Origin: Pseudoxanthomonas sp. PXM02 | GTDB lineage: Bacteria > Pseudomonadota > Gammaproteobacteria > Xanthomonadales > Xanthomonadaceae | DNA length: 64,000 nucleotides | Assembly: GCF_014851805.1 (NCBI RefSeq) | Contig: NZ_JACVAK010000001.1 | Span: 372,001-436,000, forward strand | Direction of reading: 5' to 3' | In this document: in pieces, positions 24,812 through 33,366 of the stretch | Position numbering within the stretch: the first letter of the stretch is position 1 | Layout of the letters: the number at the start of each line of letters is the position of its first letter | Made by a program: the position numbers and the translations under genes | Notes under the pieces: model-generated | Told to the model about the DNA's origin: nothing | What the model saw: only the letters and a program-made list of their open reading frames with translations | Database searches by the model: none

Positions 24812-26170
24812 ATGTGGCCCTACGATCTGCTCGGCGTGCCGACGGATGCGGATGAGCGCGCGATCAAGCGCGCTTATGCAAGCCTCCTCAAGACCACACG
24901 GCCAGATCAGGACCCTGTTGGCTTCCAGCGCCTCAACGAGGCCTATCAGGCGGCATTGTCGTACCAGCGTCATCACGAGCACGATCCATCGGAGGACGAT
25001 GCGCGGGTCGACATGGTCTCGCGCATATCGACGTACGAGCCCTCTCCTGCATCGCCCGCCATCGCGCCCAGCGTCGATCCCGTCGCACCGCCCCTCGACG
25101 AAGCCAGACTACGCGACGAGTTGCTGGCACGCGCGGCGCACGAACTTCCCTCAGTGCTGCGACAGCACCTCGCCCACCATCCGGACCTCTATGCGCTGGA
25201 CGTCAAGCGGCGGGTCGGTGCGGAGGTGTTCGATCAGATCGCCTACGAGGACGCGAGCGTCTCTCCCGGCAACCTGATCGTACTGGGCGAGTTCTTCGAC
25301 TTCACCCCGCCGGCGTGGATCGAGCGGCGGACCCGGGTGTTGCGCGCGGTGGAGAGCGAGAACACCGACGCGTTCGATGAGGATCGTCCGCTGACGATCC
25401 GGCAGTTGAAGCGGCCGTTCCGGTGGCCGCTCGCACTGCTGCTGGCCTGCGTGCCCGGTTTCTCGATCCGCGCGGCCCGCCTGTCGCAACGACTGGCGGC
25501 AGACTATGGCGACGATGTCCCCGGACTGGATGCTCGCCAGCAGACCTTCTTCAGCCGGCTGGCGGATCCTTTCTACATCGGCATCTGGCGCTGGGCCTCG
25601 GTGGTGCTCTCTGCGACGACCGCCACGCTGGTGATCGGCGCCCTGTGCCGCCTGACCGACGTTGCACCCGACCGTGCAGCACGGGTGACCGGATTTACCT
25701 TCGCTGCGGTGGCCGGGCTGCTGTGCATCTGGTACGTGATGCTTGCGCTCGCCGCGCTGCGTGAACGACCGGCCACGTCACGCAACCTATGGCTGGCGTT
25801 GATGCCGGTCTGGCTCGCCTTGGCAGGCCTGCTGGTGGCCTTTGCGCTTCCCCAGGTGCCCGCGCTGGCCTTCGCACTGGTGCTGCCGGCGGCCCTGCTG
25901 CATTTCCGCCAGTTCTTCGATGCGTTGCGCTTCGGCGTCGGTACGAGCTGGCTGGTGCAGGCGCTGCCGACACCTCAGGCGCTTTCGCCCTGGCTGGCCG
26001 CGCTGGCAGGCGCTGCGATCGGGGTGACGCTCTGCGACTGGATCTACGCCCGCCGCCATCAGGTCGGGCTTGCGGCCGCCGTCGGCAATCGCTGGACGAC
26101 GATCACCTCGTTCGTCGTGTTCGTCTCGACGGGCTTGTTCGGGGTGAGCCAGTGGCTACTGCGATCCTAG
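24812..26170 (+). CDS. Polytopic J-domain-like membrane protein (DjlB/DjlC type), second
   Basis: A 452-residue protein starting two bases after the previous gene. The J-like domain (MWPYDLLGVPTDADERAIKR onward) again has Arg30-Pro31-Asp32 in place of HPD, followed by [13 protein letters not shown]. The middle is soluble (about 60-230). The C-terminal half carries about six to seven hydrophobic segments (for example WASVVLSATTATLVIGALC, FAAVAGLLCIWYVMLALAAL, LALMPVWLALAGLLVAFAL, ITSFVVFVSTGLFGVSQWLL). It completes an hscC-J-J operon. Its stop codon TAG directly abuts the stop codon of the convergent gene at 26171. Confidence 0.8.
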   Translation: MWPYDLLGVPTDADERAIKRAYASLLKTTRPDQDPVGFQRLNEAYQAALSYQRHHEHDPSEDDARVDMVSRISTYEPSPASPAIAPSVDPVAPPLDEARLRDELLARAAHELPSVLRQHLAHHPDLYALDVKRRVGAEVFDQIAYEDASVSPGNLIVLGEFFDFTPPAWIERRTRVLRAVESENTDAFDEDRPLTIRQLKRPFRWPLALLLACVPGFSIRAARLSQRLAADYGDDVPGLDARQQTFFSRLADPFYIGIWRWASVVLSATTATLVIGALCRLTDVAPDRAARVTGFTFAAVAGLLCIWYVMLALAALRERPATSRNLWLALMPVWLALAGLLVAFALPQVPALAFALVLPAALLHFRQFFDALRFGVGTSWLVQALPTPQALSPWLAALAGAAIGVTLCDWIYARRHQVGLAAAVGNRWTTITSFVVFVSTGLFGVSQWLLRS

Positions 26171-26407
26171 TCAGCCGCAGCCGTCGCATCCGCCGCAGGC
26201 TTTACCGCCCGTCGTGAGACCGGGCGGCGCGATCCAGCGCCCAAGCCCTCGGATCCACGCCGCGCGATCTTCGCGCAACAGCGGCAATGCCAGCGCGACC
26301 CGTGCCTTGCGCAGCGGGCCGGGGAACTGCTTCTTCAGCACCACCCACGCACTGACCATCACCGCGATCACGATGATGGCGTACTGCAGGGTGAGCGACG
26401 CATCCAT
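26171..26407 (-). CDS. FeoB-associated Cys-rich small membrane protein
   Basis: A 78-residue protein. The ATG at 26407 lies 8 bases after the feoB stop, in the same operon. One membrane helix (LQYAIIVIAVMVSAWVVL, about 7-24) is followed by a basic stretch and a C-terminal CGGCDGCG. This layout is that of the small FeoB-associated Cys-rich proteins, which may handle ferrous iron as it leaves FeoB. The longer open frame upstream overlaps feoB and is ignored. Confidence 0.78.
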   Translation of the reverse strand: MDASLTLQYAIIVIAVMVSAWVVLKKQFPGPLRKARVALALPLLREDRAAWIRGLGRWIAPPGLTTGGKACGGCDGCG

Positions 26408-26415
26408 GACGAGGC

Positions 26416-28278
26416 TCAGCCTGCGCCCAGTGCCTTGGCGACCTGATAGGTCACCAGCGAGGCGAGATAGGCCAGCGCGAACAGGTAGAACGTGGAGAAC
26501 GCCATCTGCTTCCACGAGCCCGTCTCGCGCTTGATGGTGGCGAGCGTCGAGATGCACATCGGCGCGTAGATGAACCACACCAGCAGCGACAGCGCAGTGG
26601 CCAACGACCAGCCATCACTGATGACGGGGGTCAGCGCCTGAATGGCAGCGTCGTCATCGGCAGCCGACAGCGCATAGATCGTCGCCAGCGAGGAGACCGC
26701 CACTTCACGCGCGGCCAGACCCGGAATCAACGCAATGCAGATCTGCCAGTTGAAGCCCAGGGGCGCGAAGAACACGGCCATCGCATGGCCGATGCGGCCG
26801 GCGAAGCTGTAGTCGATCGCGGGGCCCACCGCGCCTTCCGGCGGCGCCGGGAAGTTGAGCAGGAACCACAGCAGGATCGTCAGCGCCAGGATGATGCCGC
26901 CGACGCGCTTGAGGAAGATCATCGCGCGCTCGTACAGGCCGATCAGCAGATCGCGCGGGTGCGGGATGCGGTAGGACGGGAGCTCCAGCAGCAGCGCGTG
27001 CTCGCTCTTGTCGCGGCGCCATTTCTTCATCACCCACGACACCAGCAGCGCGCTGGCGATGCCGGCGGCATACAGCCCGAACAGCACCAGACCCTGCTGG
27101 TTGAAGATGCCGACCTTCTCGTCCGGCACGAACGCACCGATCAGCAGCGCATACACGGGCAGGCGCGCCGAGCACGTCATCAGCGGTGCGACGAGGATCG
27201 TCGCCAGGCGGTCGCGCGGGTCCTGGATGCTGCGCGTGGCCATGATGCCGGGGATGGCGCAAGCGAAGCTCGACAGCAGCGGGATGAAGGAGCGGCCCGA
27301 CAGGCCGGCCGACGCCATCATGCGGTCGAGCAGGAACGCAGCGCGCGGCAGGTAGCCGCTCTCTTCCAGCGCCAGGATGAAGGCGAACAGGATCAGGATC
27401 TGCGGCAGGAACACCACCACGCCGCCGAGGCCCTCGATGATGCCCTCGACCAACAGGCTCTTGAGTGGACCTTCGGGCAGCAGGCTGCCGGCCTGTTCGC
27501 CCAGCCAGCCCGTGCCGGCTTCGATCATGTCCATCATCGGCGTCGCCCAGGCATAGACCGCCTGGAAGATGAGGAACATCACCACGATCAGCGCCACCAG
27601 GCCGAACACCGGATGCAGCAGCCAGCGGTCCAGCGCATCGTCGATCTTCGCGGTGCGGGTCGGCATGGTCACCGCGAGCGACAGCAGGCGGCGCGTTTCA
27701 GCGTGCAGGTCGGCACCTTCTGCCAGATGCACGCGAGGCTCGTGGGGCTGCGCCGCGACGGCATCGATGCGCTCGACCAGCGCACGTGCGCCGCCCTGCT
27801 TCACCGCGATCGTCTCGACGACCGGCACGCCGAGTTCCTTCTCCAGCGCGGCCAGGTCGATGGCGATGCCACGGCGCTTTGCGGCATCCATCATGTTGAC
27901 CGCCAGGATCATCGGCTTGCCCAGCTCGCGCACTTCCAGCGCGAAGCGCAGGTGCAGGCGCAGGTTGGTGGCATCCACCACGCAGACCAGTACATCGGGG
28001 GCGGCCTCACCGGGATAGAAGCCCCGGCAGACATCGCGGGTGACGGCTTCGTCCAAGCTGGCGGCATGCAGGCTATAGGCACCCGGCAGATCCAGCACGG
28101 CGTAGCTGCGTCCCGACGCCGACGAATGCAGACGGCCTTCCTTGCGCTCGACGGTGACGCCGGCGTAGTTGGCGACCTTCTGGCGGCTGCCGGTCAGCTG
28201 GTTGAACAGCGCGGTCTTGCCACAGTTCGGGTTGCCGACCAGCGCCAGCCGCAACGTGGATGCATCGGTCGCGCTCAT
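26416..28278 (-). CDS. feoB: Ferrous iron transporter FeoB
   Basis: A 620-residue inner-membrane Fe2+ transporter. The N-terminal G-domain has P-loop GNPNCGKT (15-22), the Thr in VTVERKEG, DLPGAYSL, and NMMD. Two Gate motifs and about eight to ten membrane helices follow (for example FACAIPGIMATR, WILPGLAAREV-like GLAAREVAVSSL). The ATG at 28278 overlaps the feoA stop (ATGA). The length is shorter than E. coli FeoB (773) but usual for this family branch. The operon is feoA-feoB-Cys-rich protein under a Fur box. Confidence 0.95.
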   Translation of the reverse strand: MSATDASTLRLALVGNPNCGKTALFNQLTGSRQKVANYAGVTVERKEGRLHSSASGRSYAVLDLPGAYSLHAASLDEAVTRDVCRGFYPGEAAPDVLVCVVDATNLRLHLRFALEVRELGKPMILAVNMMDAAKRRGIAIDLAALEKELGVPVVETIAVKQGGARALVERIDAVAAQPHEPRVHLAEGADLHAETRRLLSLAVTMPTRTAKIDDALDRWLLHPVFGLVALIVVMFLIFQAVYAWATPMMDMIEAGTGWLGEQAGSLLPEGPLKSLLVEGIIEGLGGVVVFLPQILILFAFILALEESGYLPRAAFLLDRMMASAGLSGRSFIPLLSSFACAIPGIMATRSIQDPRDRLATILVAPLMTCSARLPVYALLIGAFVPDEKVGIFNQQGLVLFGLYAAGIASALLVSWVMKKWRRDKSEHALLLELPSYRIPHPRDLLIGLYERAMIFLKRVGGIILALTILLWFLLNFPAPPEGAVGPAIDYSFAGRIGHAMAVFFAPLGFNWQICIALIPGLAAREVAVSSLATIYALSAADDDAAIQALTPVISDGWSLATALSLLVWFIYAPMCISTLATIKRETGSWKQMAFSTFYLFALAYLASLVTYQVAKALGAG

Positions 28279-28520
28279 GCCGACGCTCCGTTGCGCAATC
28301 GCACGCGGGCCGCTTCGGAACGGCGCAGCGCGAAGCGGGTGAAACCGACCTGCACCAGCAGCGGCTCGGCGCCCAGCGGTCCACTCGCCACGATCTCGAC
28401 CTCTTCGCCATTGACGAAGCCCAGTTCGCGCAGGCGACGGGCAATGTTGTCCTGCGGACCGTGGTCCTCGACGGAGTCGACGATGGCGGGAGTGCGCCGG
28501 GGAAGGTCGGTCAGGATCAC
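28275..28520 (-). CDS. feoA: Ferrous iron transport protein FeoA
   Basis: An 81-residue SH3-like cytosolic partner of FeoB. It begins at a GTG (28520) preceded by AAGGG. Marks are LRELGFVNGEEVEIVASGPLG-like sequence (REYGF/LGF turn followed by a glycine-rich hairpin) and FALRRSEAARVRL at the end. It lies first in the feo operon, translationally coupled to feoB. Confidence 0.92.
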   Translation of the reverse strand: MILTDLPRRTPAIVDSVEDHGPQDNIARRLRELGFVNGEEVEIVASGPLGAEPLLVQVGFTRFALRRSEAARVRLRNGASA

Positions 28521-28532
28521 GCAAAGCCCTTA

Positions 28533-28551
28533 AATGCGAACTGTTCTCATT
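28533..28551. promoter_or_regulatory. Fur box upstream of feoA
   Basis: AATGCGAACTGTTCTCATT is a 19-bp palindrome with eight of nine pairs intact, close to the Fur consensus. It lies 13 bases upstream of the feoA GTG, where bound Fur-Fe2+ would block transcription. Confidence 0.75.
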
Positions 28552-28628
28552 GTAGCATCGCCGCACTGCACGACGGCCGCAACGGACTGTGCCGCTATCA
28601 TTCGGCGACTTTGCAGGGAAAGGCAGGC

Positions 28629-29432
28629 ATGGCGGCATCACCGCAGGAACACCCCCTCGTATTGACCCGCACGGACGCCGTCGCGCGCCTCCGGCTGGAT
28701 CGCCCCGCCCTCCACAACGCCTTCGACGCCGGCCTGATCGCCGCCCTGACGGCGACCCTGGAACAGCTGGCCGTCGACGACGGCATCCGCGCGGTGGTGC
28801 TGGAAGGCAGTGGCGCTTCGTTCTCCGCCGGCGCCGACCTCAACTGGATGCGCGGCATGGCCGCGGCCAGCGAGGCGGTCAACCGTGAGGACGCCCTCGC
28901 CCTCGCCCGCCTGATGCGCACGCTGGACGAGCTGCCGAAGCCCACGATCGCGCGCGTCCACGGCGCCGCGTTCGGCGGAGGCGTGGGCCTGGTCGCGTGC
29001 TGCGACATCGCCATCGGCGTACCGGAAGCGAAGTTCGGCCTGACCGAAAGCAAGCTGGGCCTGCTGCCGGCAGTGATTTCGCCCTACGTCATCGCCGCCA
29101 TCGGGCCACGCGAGGCCAGGCGCTGGTTCGCCACCGCCGAGATCTTCGACGCCGCTACCGCGCTCCGGATCGGGCTGCTGCATGACGTGGTGCCAGCCGA
29201 TGCGCTGGATGCCGCCGTCGAACGCCAGTTGGCGCTGCTGTTGAAGGCGGGCCCGAAAGCCACGGCAGGCGCCAAGCAACTCGTCGCACGTGTCGCCGGT
29301 GGAGTCGATCGCGACCGCCTGGACGCGGACAACGCAGACCTCATTGCCGGTCTACGTGTGTCGCCCGAAGGCCAGGAGGGCTTGTCGGCCTTCCTCGACA
29401 AGCGCCCGCCCGCGTGGACCGGCAAGGACTGA
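28629..29432 (+). CDS. liuC: Enoyl-CoA hydratase, probable methylglutaconyl-CoA hydratase
   Basis: A 267-residue crotonase-fold enzyme hydrating 3-methylglutaconyl-CoA to HMG-CoA. The oxyanion elements are ASFSAGADLNWM and HGAAFGGGVGLV; the catalytic glutamate lies in FGLTESKLGLLP. Divergent from feoA. It begins the operon liuC-VOC-liuD-lipoprotein-liuE-PAS/GGDEF/EAL, all tightly spaced. The specific substrate follows from neighbours that encode the steps before and after. Confidence 0.9.
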   Translation: MAASPQEHPLVLTRTDAVARLRLDRPALHNAFDAGLIAALTATLEQLAVDDGIRAVVLEGSGASFSAGADLNWMRGMAAASEAVNREDALALARLMRTLDELPKPTIARVHGAAFGGGVGLVACCDIAIGVPEAKFGLTESKLGLLPAVISPYVIAAIGPREARRWFATAEIFDAATALRIGLLHDVVPADALDAAVERQLALLLKAGPKATAGAKQLVARVAGGVDRDRLDADNADLIAGLRVSPEGQEGLSAFLDKRPPAWTGKD

Positions 29433-29436
29433 ACGG

Positions 29437-29838
29437 ATGATCGACCACCTGGGCATCGAGGTCGCCGATTACGCGCGCAGCCGTGCCTTCTACGAGCGCG
29501 TGCTTGCCACGCTCGGATACGGCGTCGTCATGGAAGTGACGCGCGAGATGAGCGGCGGCTACGAAGGCTGCGGCTTCGGCCCTCCCGGTAGGCCGCACTT
29601 CTGGGTCGGCAAGGGCAGCGGCGAACCCGGCCGCGGCGCCCACATCGCGTTCACCGCGCAGCGTCGTGCACAGGTGGACGCCTTCCATGCCGCCGCGCTC
29701 GCTGCCGGCGCGCGCGACAACGGCGCCCCGGGGCTCCGTCCGCATTACCACGCCCACTACTACGGCGCCTTCGCCATCGATCCCGACGGCCACAACATCG
29801 AAGCCGTCTGCCACCTGCCTGCGGAAGCACAGCCCTGA
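29437..29838 (+). CDS. VOC-family (glyoxalase/dioxygenase superfamily) protein
   Basis: A 133-residue protein with the paired beta-alpha-beta-beta-beta fold: MIDHLGIEVADYARSRAFYE (metal His at 4), HIAFTAQRRAQVDAFHAAAL, and HYYGAFAIDPDGHNIEAVCH, where the C-terminal Asp-Pro-Asp-Gly-His-Asn-Ile-Glu carries a metal-ligand Glu. It lies 4 bases after liuC and its stop overlaps the liuD start (TGATG). A direct role in leucine catabolism is not known; co-translation suggests a support function. Confidence 0.8.
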   Translation: MIDHLGIEVADYARSRAFYERVLATLGYGVVMEVTREMSGGYEGCGFGPPGRPHFWVGKGSGEPGRGAHIAFTAQRRAQVDAFHAAALAAGARDNGAPGLRPHYHAHYYGAFAIDPDGHNIEAVCHLPAEAQP

Positions 29839-31829
29839 TGTTCTCCAAGATCCTGATCGCCAACCGCGGCGAAATCGCTTGCCGCGTCATCCGCACCTGT
29901 CGCCGGCTGGGCATCCGCACGGTCGCCGTCTACTCGGAAGCCGATGCCGATGCCCAGCACGTGCGCCAGGCCGACGAAGCCTGCCTGATCGGTGGCCCCC
30001 GCCCCGCCGACAGCTATCTGCGCGGCGACGCCATCCTCGAAGCAGCGAAGAAGACCGGTGCACAGGCTATCCATCCGGGCTATGGCTTCCTGTCGGAGAA
30101 CGCCGACTTCGCCGACGCGGTCGCCGCTGCCGGCATGGTGTTCATCGGCCCGTCCGGCACCTCGATGCGCAAGATGGGCAGCAAGGCCGGCGCCAAGGAA
30201 CTGATGGCGGCGGCCCGTGTTCCGGTCGTCCCCGGCTATACCGGCGAGGATCAATCGCCCAACACCTTGTCGCGTGAAGCGGCGCGCATCGGCTTCCCGC
30301 TGATGATCAAGGCCGCGCACGGCGGCGGTGGCAAGGGCATGCGCGTGGTGCATCGCCTGGAGGACTTCATCGCGCAGTTGGAAAGCTGCCAGCGCGAAGC
30401 CGCCAATGCCTTCGGCCGCGATCGCGTGCTGCTGGAGCGCTACGTGCAGTCGCCGCGCCATATCGAGATCCAGGTGTTCGCCGACACCCACGGCCACACG
30501 CTGCACCTCAACGAGCGCGAATGCTCGGCGCAGCGCCGCTACCAGAAGGTGCTGGAGGAGTCGCCCTCGCCGTTCCTCACCCCTGCCCTGCGCACCGCCA
30601 TGGGCGATGCGGCGGTAAAGGCGGCACAGGCCATCGACTACGCCAACGCCGGCACGGTGGAATTCATCGTCGACCCCGACGGCCAGTTCTATTTCATGGA
30701 GATCAACACCCGACTGCAGGTCGAGCATCCGGTCACCGAATTGGTCACCGGCCTCGACCTGGTGGAGTGGCAGCTGCGCGTGGCCGCAGGCGAACCGTTG
30801 CCGCTGGCGCAGGACGCCATCGCGCAGCGCGGCCATGCCATCGAGGTACGCCTGTACGCGGAGGACCCGGAAGCCGGTTTCCTGCCGGGTTCCGGGCGTC
30901 TGGAATCGCTGGTCCTGCCGGCATCGTCCGCGCAGGTGCGCCTGGACGGCGGCGTGGTGGAGGGCGACCTGGTCACCATCTTCTACGACCCGATGATCGC
31001 CAAGCTGATCGTCTGGGGCGAAGACCGGCCCACCGCGCTCGCGCGACTGCGCGACGCCCTGGCGGACTGCGACATCGTCGGGCCGAAATCGAACATCGGC
31101 TTCCTGGAACAGCTGGCGCGCCACCCGGCCGTGGTCGAGGGACGCATCGATACCGGCTACCTGGACCGTCATCTGGACGAGTTCATGCCGGCGCCGACAC
31201 TGACGCCCGACCTGCAGGTGGCGGCCGCGGTGGCGGTCCTGCTGGACCAGGAGGCCTCCGCCCGCCGTTCCGCCGAGGCGTCGGCCGATCCGGGCTCGCC
31301 CTGGGCGATCGCCGACGGCTGGCGGCTGGGACACGCCGGGCGCCGGCCGCTCGCCTTCCAGCACCGCGACCAGCGCTGGGAAGCGCTGGCGCACGGCCAC
31401 GGCGGCCGCTACGGGGTCGAGGTGGACGGCACGACCCATCGGGTCGAGGGCGCAAGGCTGACCGCTGGACTGCTCGAGTTGCGTATTCATGATCAGGCAC
31501 GGCGCTTCCGCGTCCACCGCCACGGCAGCCGCCTCACCCTGCATGACGGGGAACAGCGCGCCACGCTGGAGACGCTACCGGCCTACCAGCGCACGGCAGG
31601 TGGGGACAGCGGCGGGGACAGCCGCATCATCGCGCCGATGCCGGGACGCGTAGTGGTGGTGAAGACACGAGTGGGGGACAGCGTGGACGCAGGTCAGGAA
31701 CTGCTGGTGATGGAAGCGATGAAGATGGAGCTGGCCGTCAAGGCGCCGCGCGCCGGCGTGGTCGCGGAACTGCGTGCCGCCGCTGGCGACTTCGTCGAGG
31801 CGGACACGGTCCTGGTGACGTTGGAGTGA
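29838..31829 (+). CDS. liuD: Methylcrotonyl-CoA carboxylase, biotin-containing (alpha) subunit
   Basis: A 663-residue subunit. The biotin carboxylase domain (1-~450) has the ATP-grasp loop HGGGGKGMR and the HLNERECSAQRRYQK and EINTRLQVEHPVTE motifs. A linker domain follows, and the C-terminal biotinyl domain carries biotin on Lys629 in EAMKME. With LiuB it carboxylates 3-methylcrotonyl-CoA. The stop codon overlaps the GTG start of the lipoprotein gene. Confidence 0.95.
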   Translation: MFSKILIANRGEIACRVIRTCRRLGIRTVAVYSEADADAQHVRQADEACLIGGPRPADSYLRGDAILEAAKKTGAQAIHPGYGFLSENADFADAVAAAGMVFIGPSGTSMRKMGSKAGAKELMAAARVPVVPGYTGEDQSPNTLSREAARIGFPLMIKAAHGGGGKGMRVVHRLEDFIAQLESCQREAANAFGRDRVLLERYVQSPRHIEIQVFADTHGHTLHLNERECSAQRRYQKVLEESPSPFLTPALRTAMGDAAVKAAQAIDYANAGTVEFIVDPDGQFYFMEINTRLQVEHPVTELVTGLDLVEWQLRVAAGEPLPLAQDAIAQRGHAIEVRLYAEDPEAGFLPGSGRLESLVLPASSAQVRLDGGVVEGDLVTIFYDPMIAKLIVWGEDRPTALARLRDALADCDIVGPKSNIGFLEQLARHPAVVEGRIDTGYLDRHLDEFMPAPTLTPDLQVAAAVAVLLDQEASARRSAEASADPGSPWAIADGWRLGHAGRRPLAFQHRDQRWEALAHGHGGRYGVEVDGTTHRVEGARLTAGLLELRIHDQARRFRVHRHGSRLTLHDGEQRATLETLPAYQRTAGGDSGGDSRIIAPMPGRVVVVKTRVGDSVDAGQELLVMEAMKMELAVKAPRAGVVAELRAAAGDFVEADTVLVTLE

Positions 31830-32455
31830 GGACCGTCGCGCAGACTTTGCCGCGTGTCGCTGCCGTGCTGGCCGCGGCCTGCCTGCTGTCGGGTTGCGTG
31901 ATGTTCGAACAGTCGCCGGCCGCGCTGACATGTGACCCCGCCCTGGTCGGCCGCTGGATCCCGTTGCCTGGAGACCTTTACAAGGTGCCGCTGGAAAACG
32001 ATTACGTCGAAGTGGACGCCACCTGTCGCGCTCGTCTAGCTGATGCAGATGCACCCACTGACGGCGCGCCGGCTTTCAATGCCCGAGGGTTCGAGTTGGA
32101 CGGCGCGCGCTACCTGGTTCTGGGCTTTGACGACATGGAAGGCCTGTTCGGCACCGATAGGGCCGCTACGCCACCGATCCCGAAAGGGATGCCGGCCGGC
32201 GCCGTCACGCTGCTGAAATACCGCATCCGCAACGATACGCTGCAGATCGCAATGCTCGACACGGTGGACATCATGCAACGCGTGCAGCAAGGCTCGCTGA
32301 AGGCGCGCGAGGCCGACGCCAGCACCTACGTCTTCGAGGGGAGCCCCGACCAATTGCGGAAACTGCTGGCCTCCGAGCCCGCCCTGTTCGACGCCTTCGA
32401 CGGCCGCGACAAGACACTGCGCATGCGCCGCGCCAAGACGGAAAAATCTTCATGA
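31826..32455 (+). CDS. Lipoprotein of unknown function embedded in the liu operon
   Basis: A 209-residue lipoprotein. It begins at GTG 31826 (GTGA overlap with liuD). The signal peptide ends LLSGC (Cys24). The mature domain starts QSPAALTCDPALVGRWIPLPGD and shows beta-rich repeats (RYLVLGFDDMEG, YRIRNDTLQIAMLDT, TYVFEGSPDQLRKLL). It overlaps the next gene (liuE) by ATGA as well. A periplasmic lipoprotein between two cytosolic enzymes of one pathway is unexpected; I see no functional link. The family is not recognised. Confidence 0.78.
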   Translation: MRTVAQTLPRVAAVLAAACLLSGCVMFEQSPAALTCDPALVGRWIPLPGDLYKVPLENDYVEVDATCRARLADADAPTDGAPAFNARGFELDGARYLVLGFDDMEGLFGTDRAATPPIPKGMPAGAVTLLKYRIRNDTLQIAMLDTVDIMQRVQQGSLKAREADASTYVFEGSPDQLRKLLASEPALFDAFDGRDKTLRMRRAKTEKSS

Positions 32456-33366
32456 CTGCCCTGCCCGCCTCTTCCACCGATTTCGTCCGCATCGTCGAGG
32501 TCGGCCCACGCGATGGTCTGCAGAACGAGAAGGCGCTCGTCGCCACCGCGGACAAGGTGGAGCTGATCGACCGGCTGTCGCGCACCGGCCTGCTCAGCAT
32601 CGAAGCGACCAGTTTCGTCAGTCCGAAGTGGGTGCCGCAGCTGGCCGACGCCGCCGAGGTCTTCACTGCCATCCAGCGACGCCCCGGCACGGCTTACCCC
32701 GTGCTGGTGCCGAACGAGACCGGCTACGACCGCGCGCGTGCGGTCGGCGTCGAGGAGGTTGCGGTCTTCACAGCGGCCTCCGAAGCCTTCACCCGCAAGA
32801 ACATCAACGCGTCCATCGACGAATCCATCGAGCGCTTCCGTCCGGTGCTGGAACGCGCCGCCGCCGATGGCGTGAAAGTGCGCGGCTACGTCTCCACCGT
32901 ACTGGGATGTCCTTACCAGGGCGAGGTGCCGGTGACGGACGTGGTGCGCGTGGCGCGCCAGTTGCACGCGATGGGCTGCTACGAGATTTCGCTGGGCGAC
33001 ACCATCGGCGTGGGTACCCCGCACAAGGCCGCCGAGATGCTGAAGGCCGTGGCCGCGGACGTGCCGATGCCGGCGCTGGCCGTGCATTTCCACGACACCT
33101 ACGGCCAGGCACTCGCGAACATCCTGTCCTGCCTGGAAGTAGGCGTGCGGGTAGTCGACTCCGCGGCGTCCGGTGCCGGCGGCTGTCCCTACGCCAAGGG
33201 CGCCAGCGGCAACGTGGCCAGCGAGGACGTGGTGTATCTGCTGCATGGACTGGGCCTGCGCACCGGCGTGGACCTGGACCTGCTGGCGGACACCGGCCGC
33301 TGGCTCGCCTCGCGGCTGGGGCGCGAAACCGGCAGCCGCGTCGGCAAGGCCCTGGCGGCCGCATGA
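32452..33366 (+). CDS. liuE: Hydroxymethylglutaryl-CoA lyase
   Basis: A 304-residue TIM-barrel enzyme splitting HMG-CoA into acetyl-CoA and acetoacetate, the last step of leucine breakdown. N-terminal EVGPRDGLQNE binds metal and acyl-CoA. The signature GGCPYAKGASGNVASED carries the catalytic cysteine (near 245), and HFHDTYGQA the metal histidines. Overlaps both neighbours by ATGA. Confidence 0.95.
   Translation: MTALPASSTDFVRIVEVGPRDGLQNEKALVATADKVELIDRLSRTGLLSIEATSFVSPKWVPQLADAAEVFTAIQRRPGTAYPVLVPNETGYDRARAVGVEEVAVFTAASEAFTRKNINASIDESIERFRPVLERAAADGVKVRGYVSTVLGCPYQGEVPVTDVVRVARQLHAMGCYEISLGDTIGVGTPHKAAEMLKAVAADVPMPALAVHFHDTYGQALANILSCLEVGVRVVDSAASGAGGCPYAKGASGNVASEDVVYLLHGLGLRTGVDLDLLADTGRWLASRLGRETGSRVGKALAAA

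Noticed and set aside
24090-26170. Loss of function of the J-domains because HPD is absent
   Set aside because: Both paralogues show the same RPD with the rest of the helix II-III pattern kept, which points to a subfamily feature and not decay.
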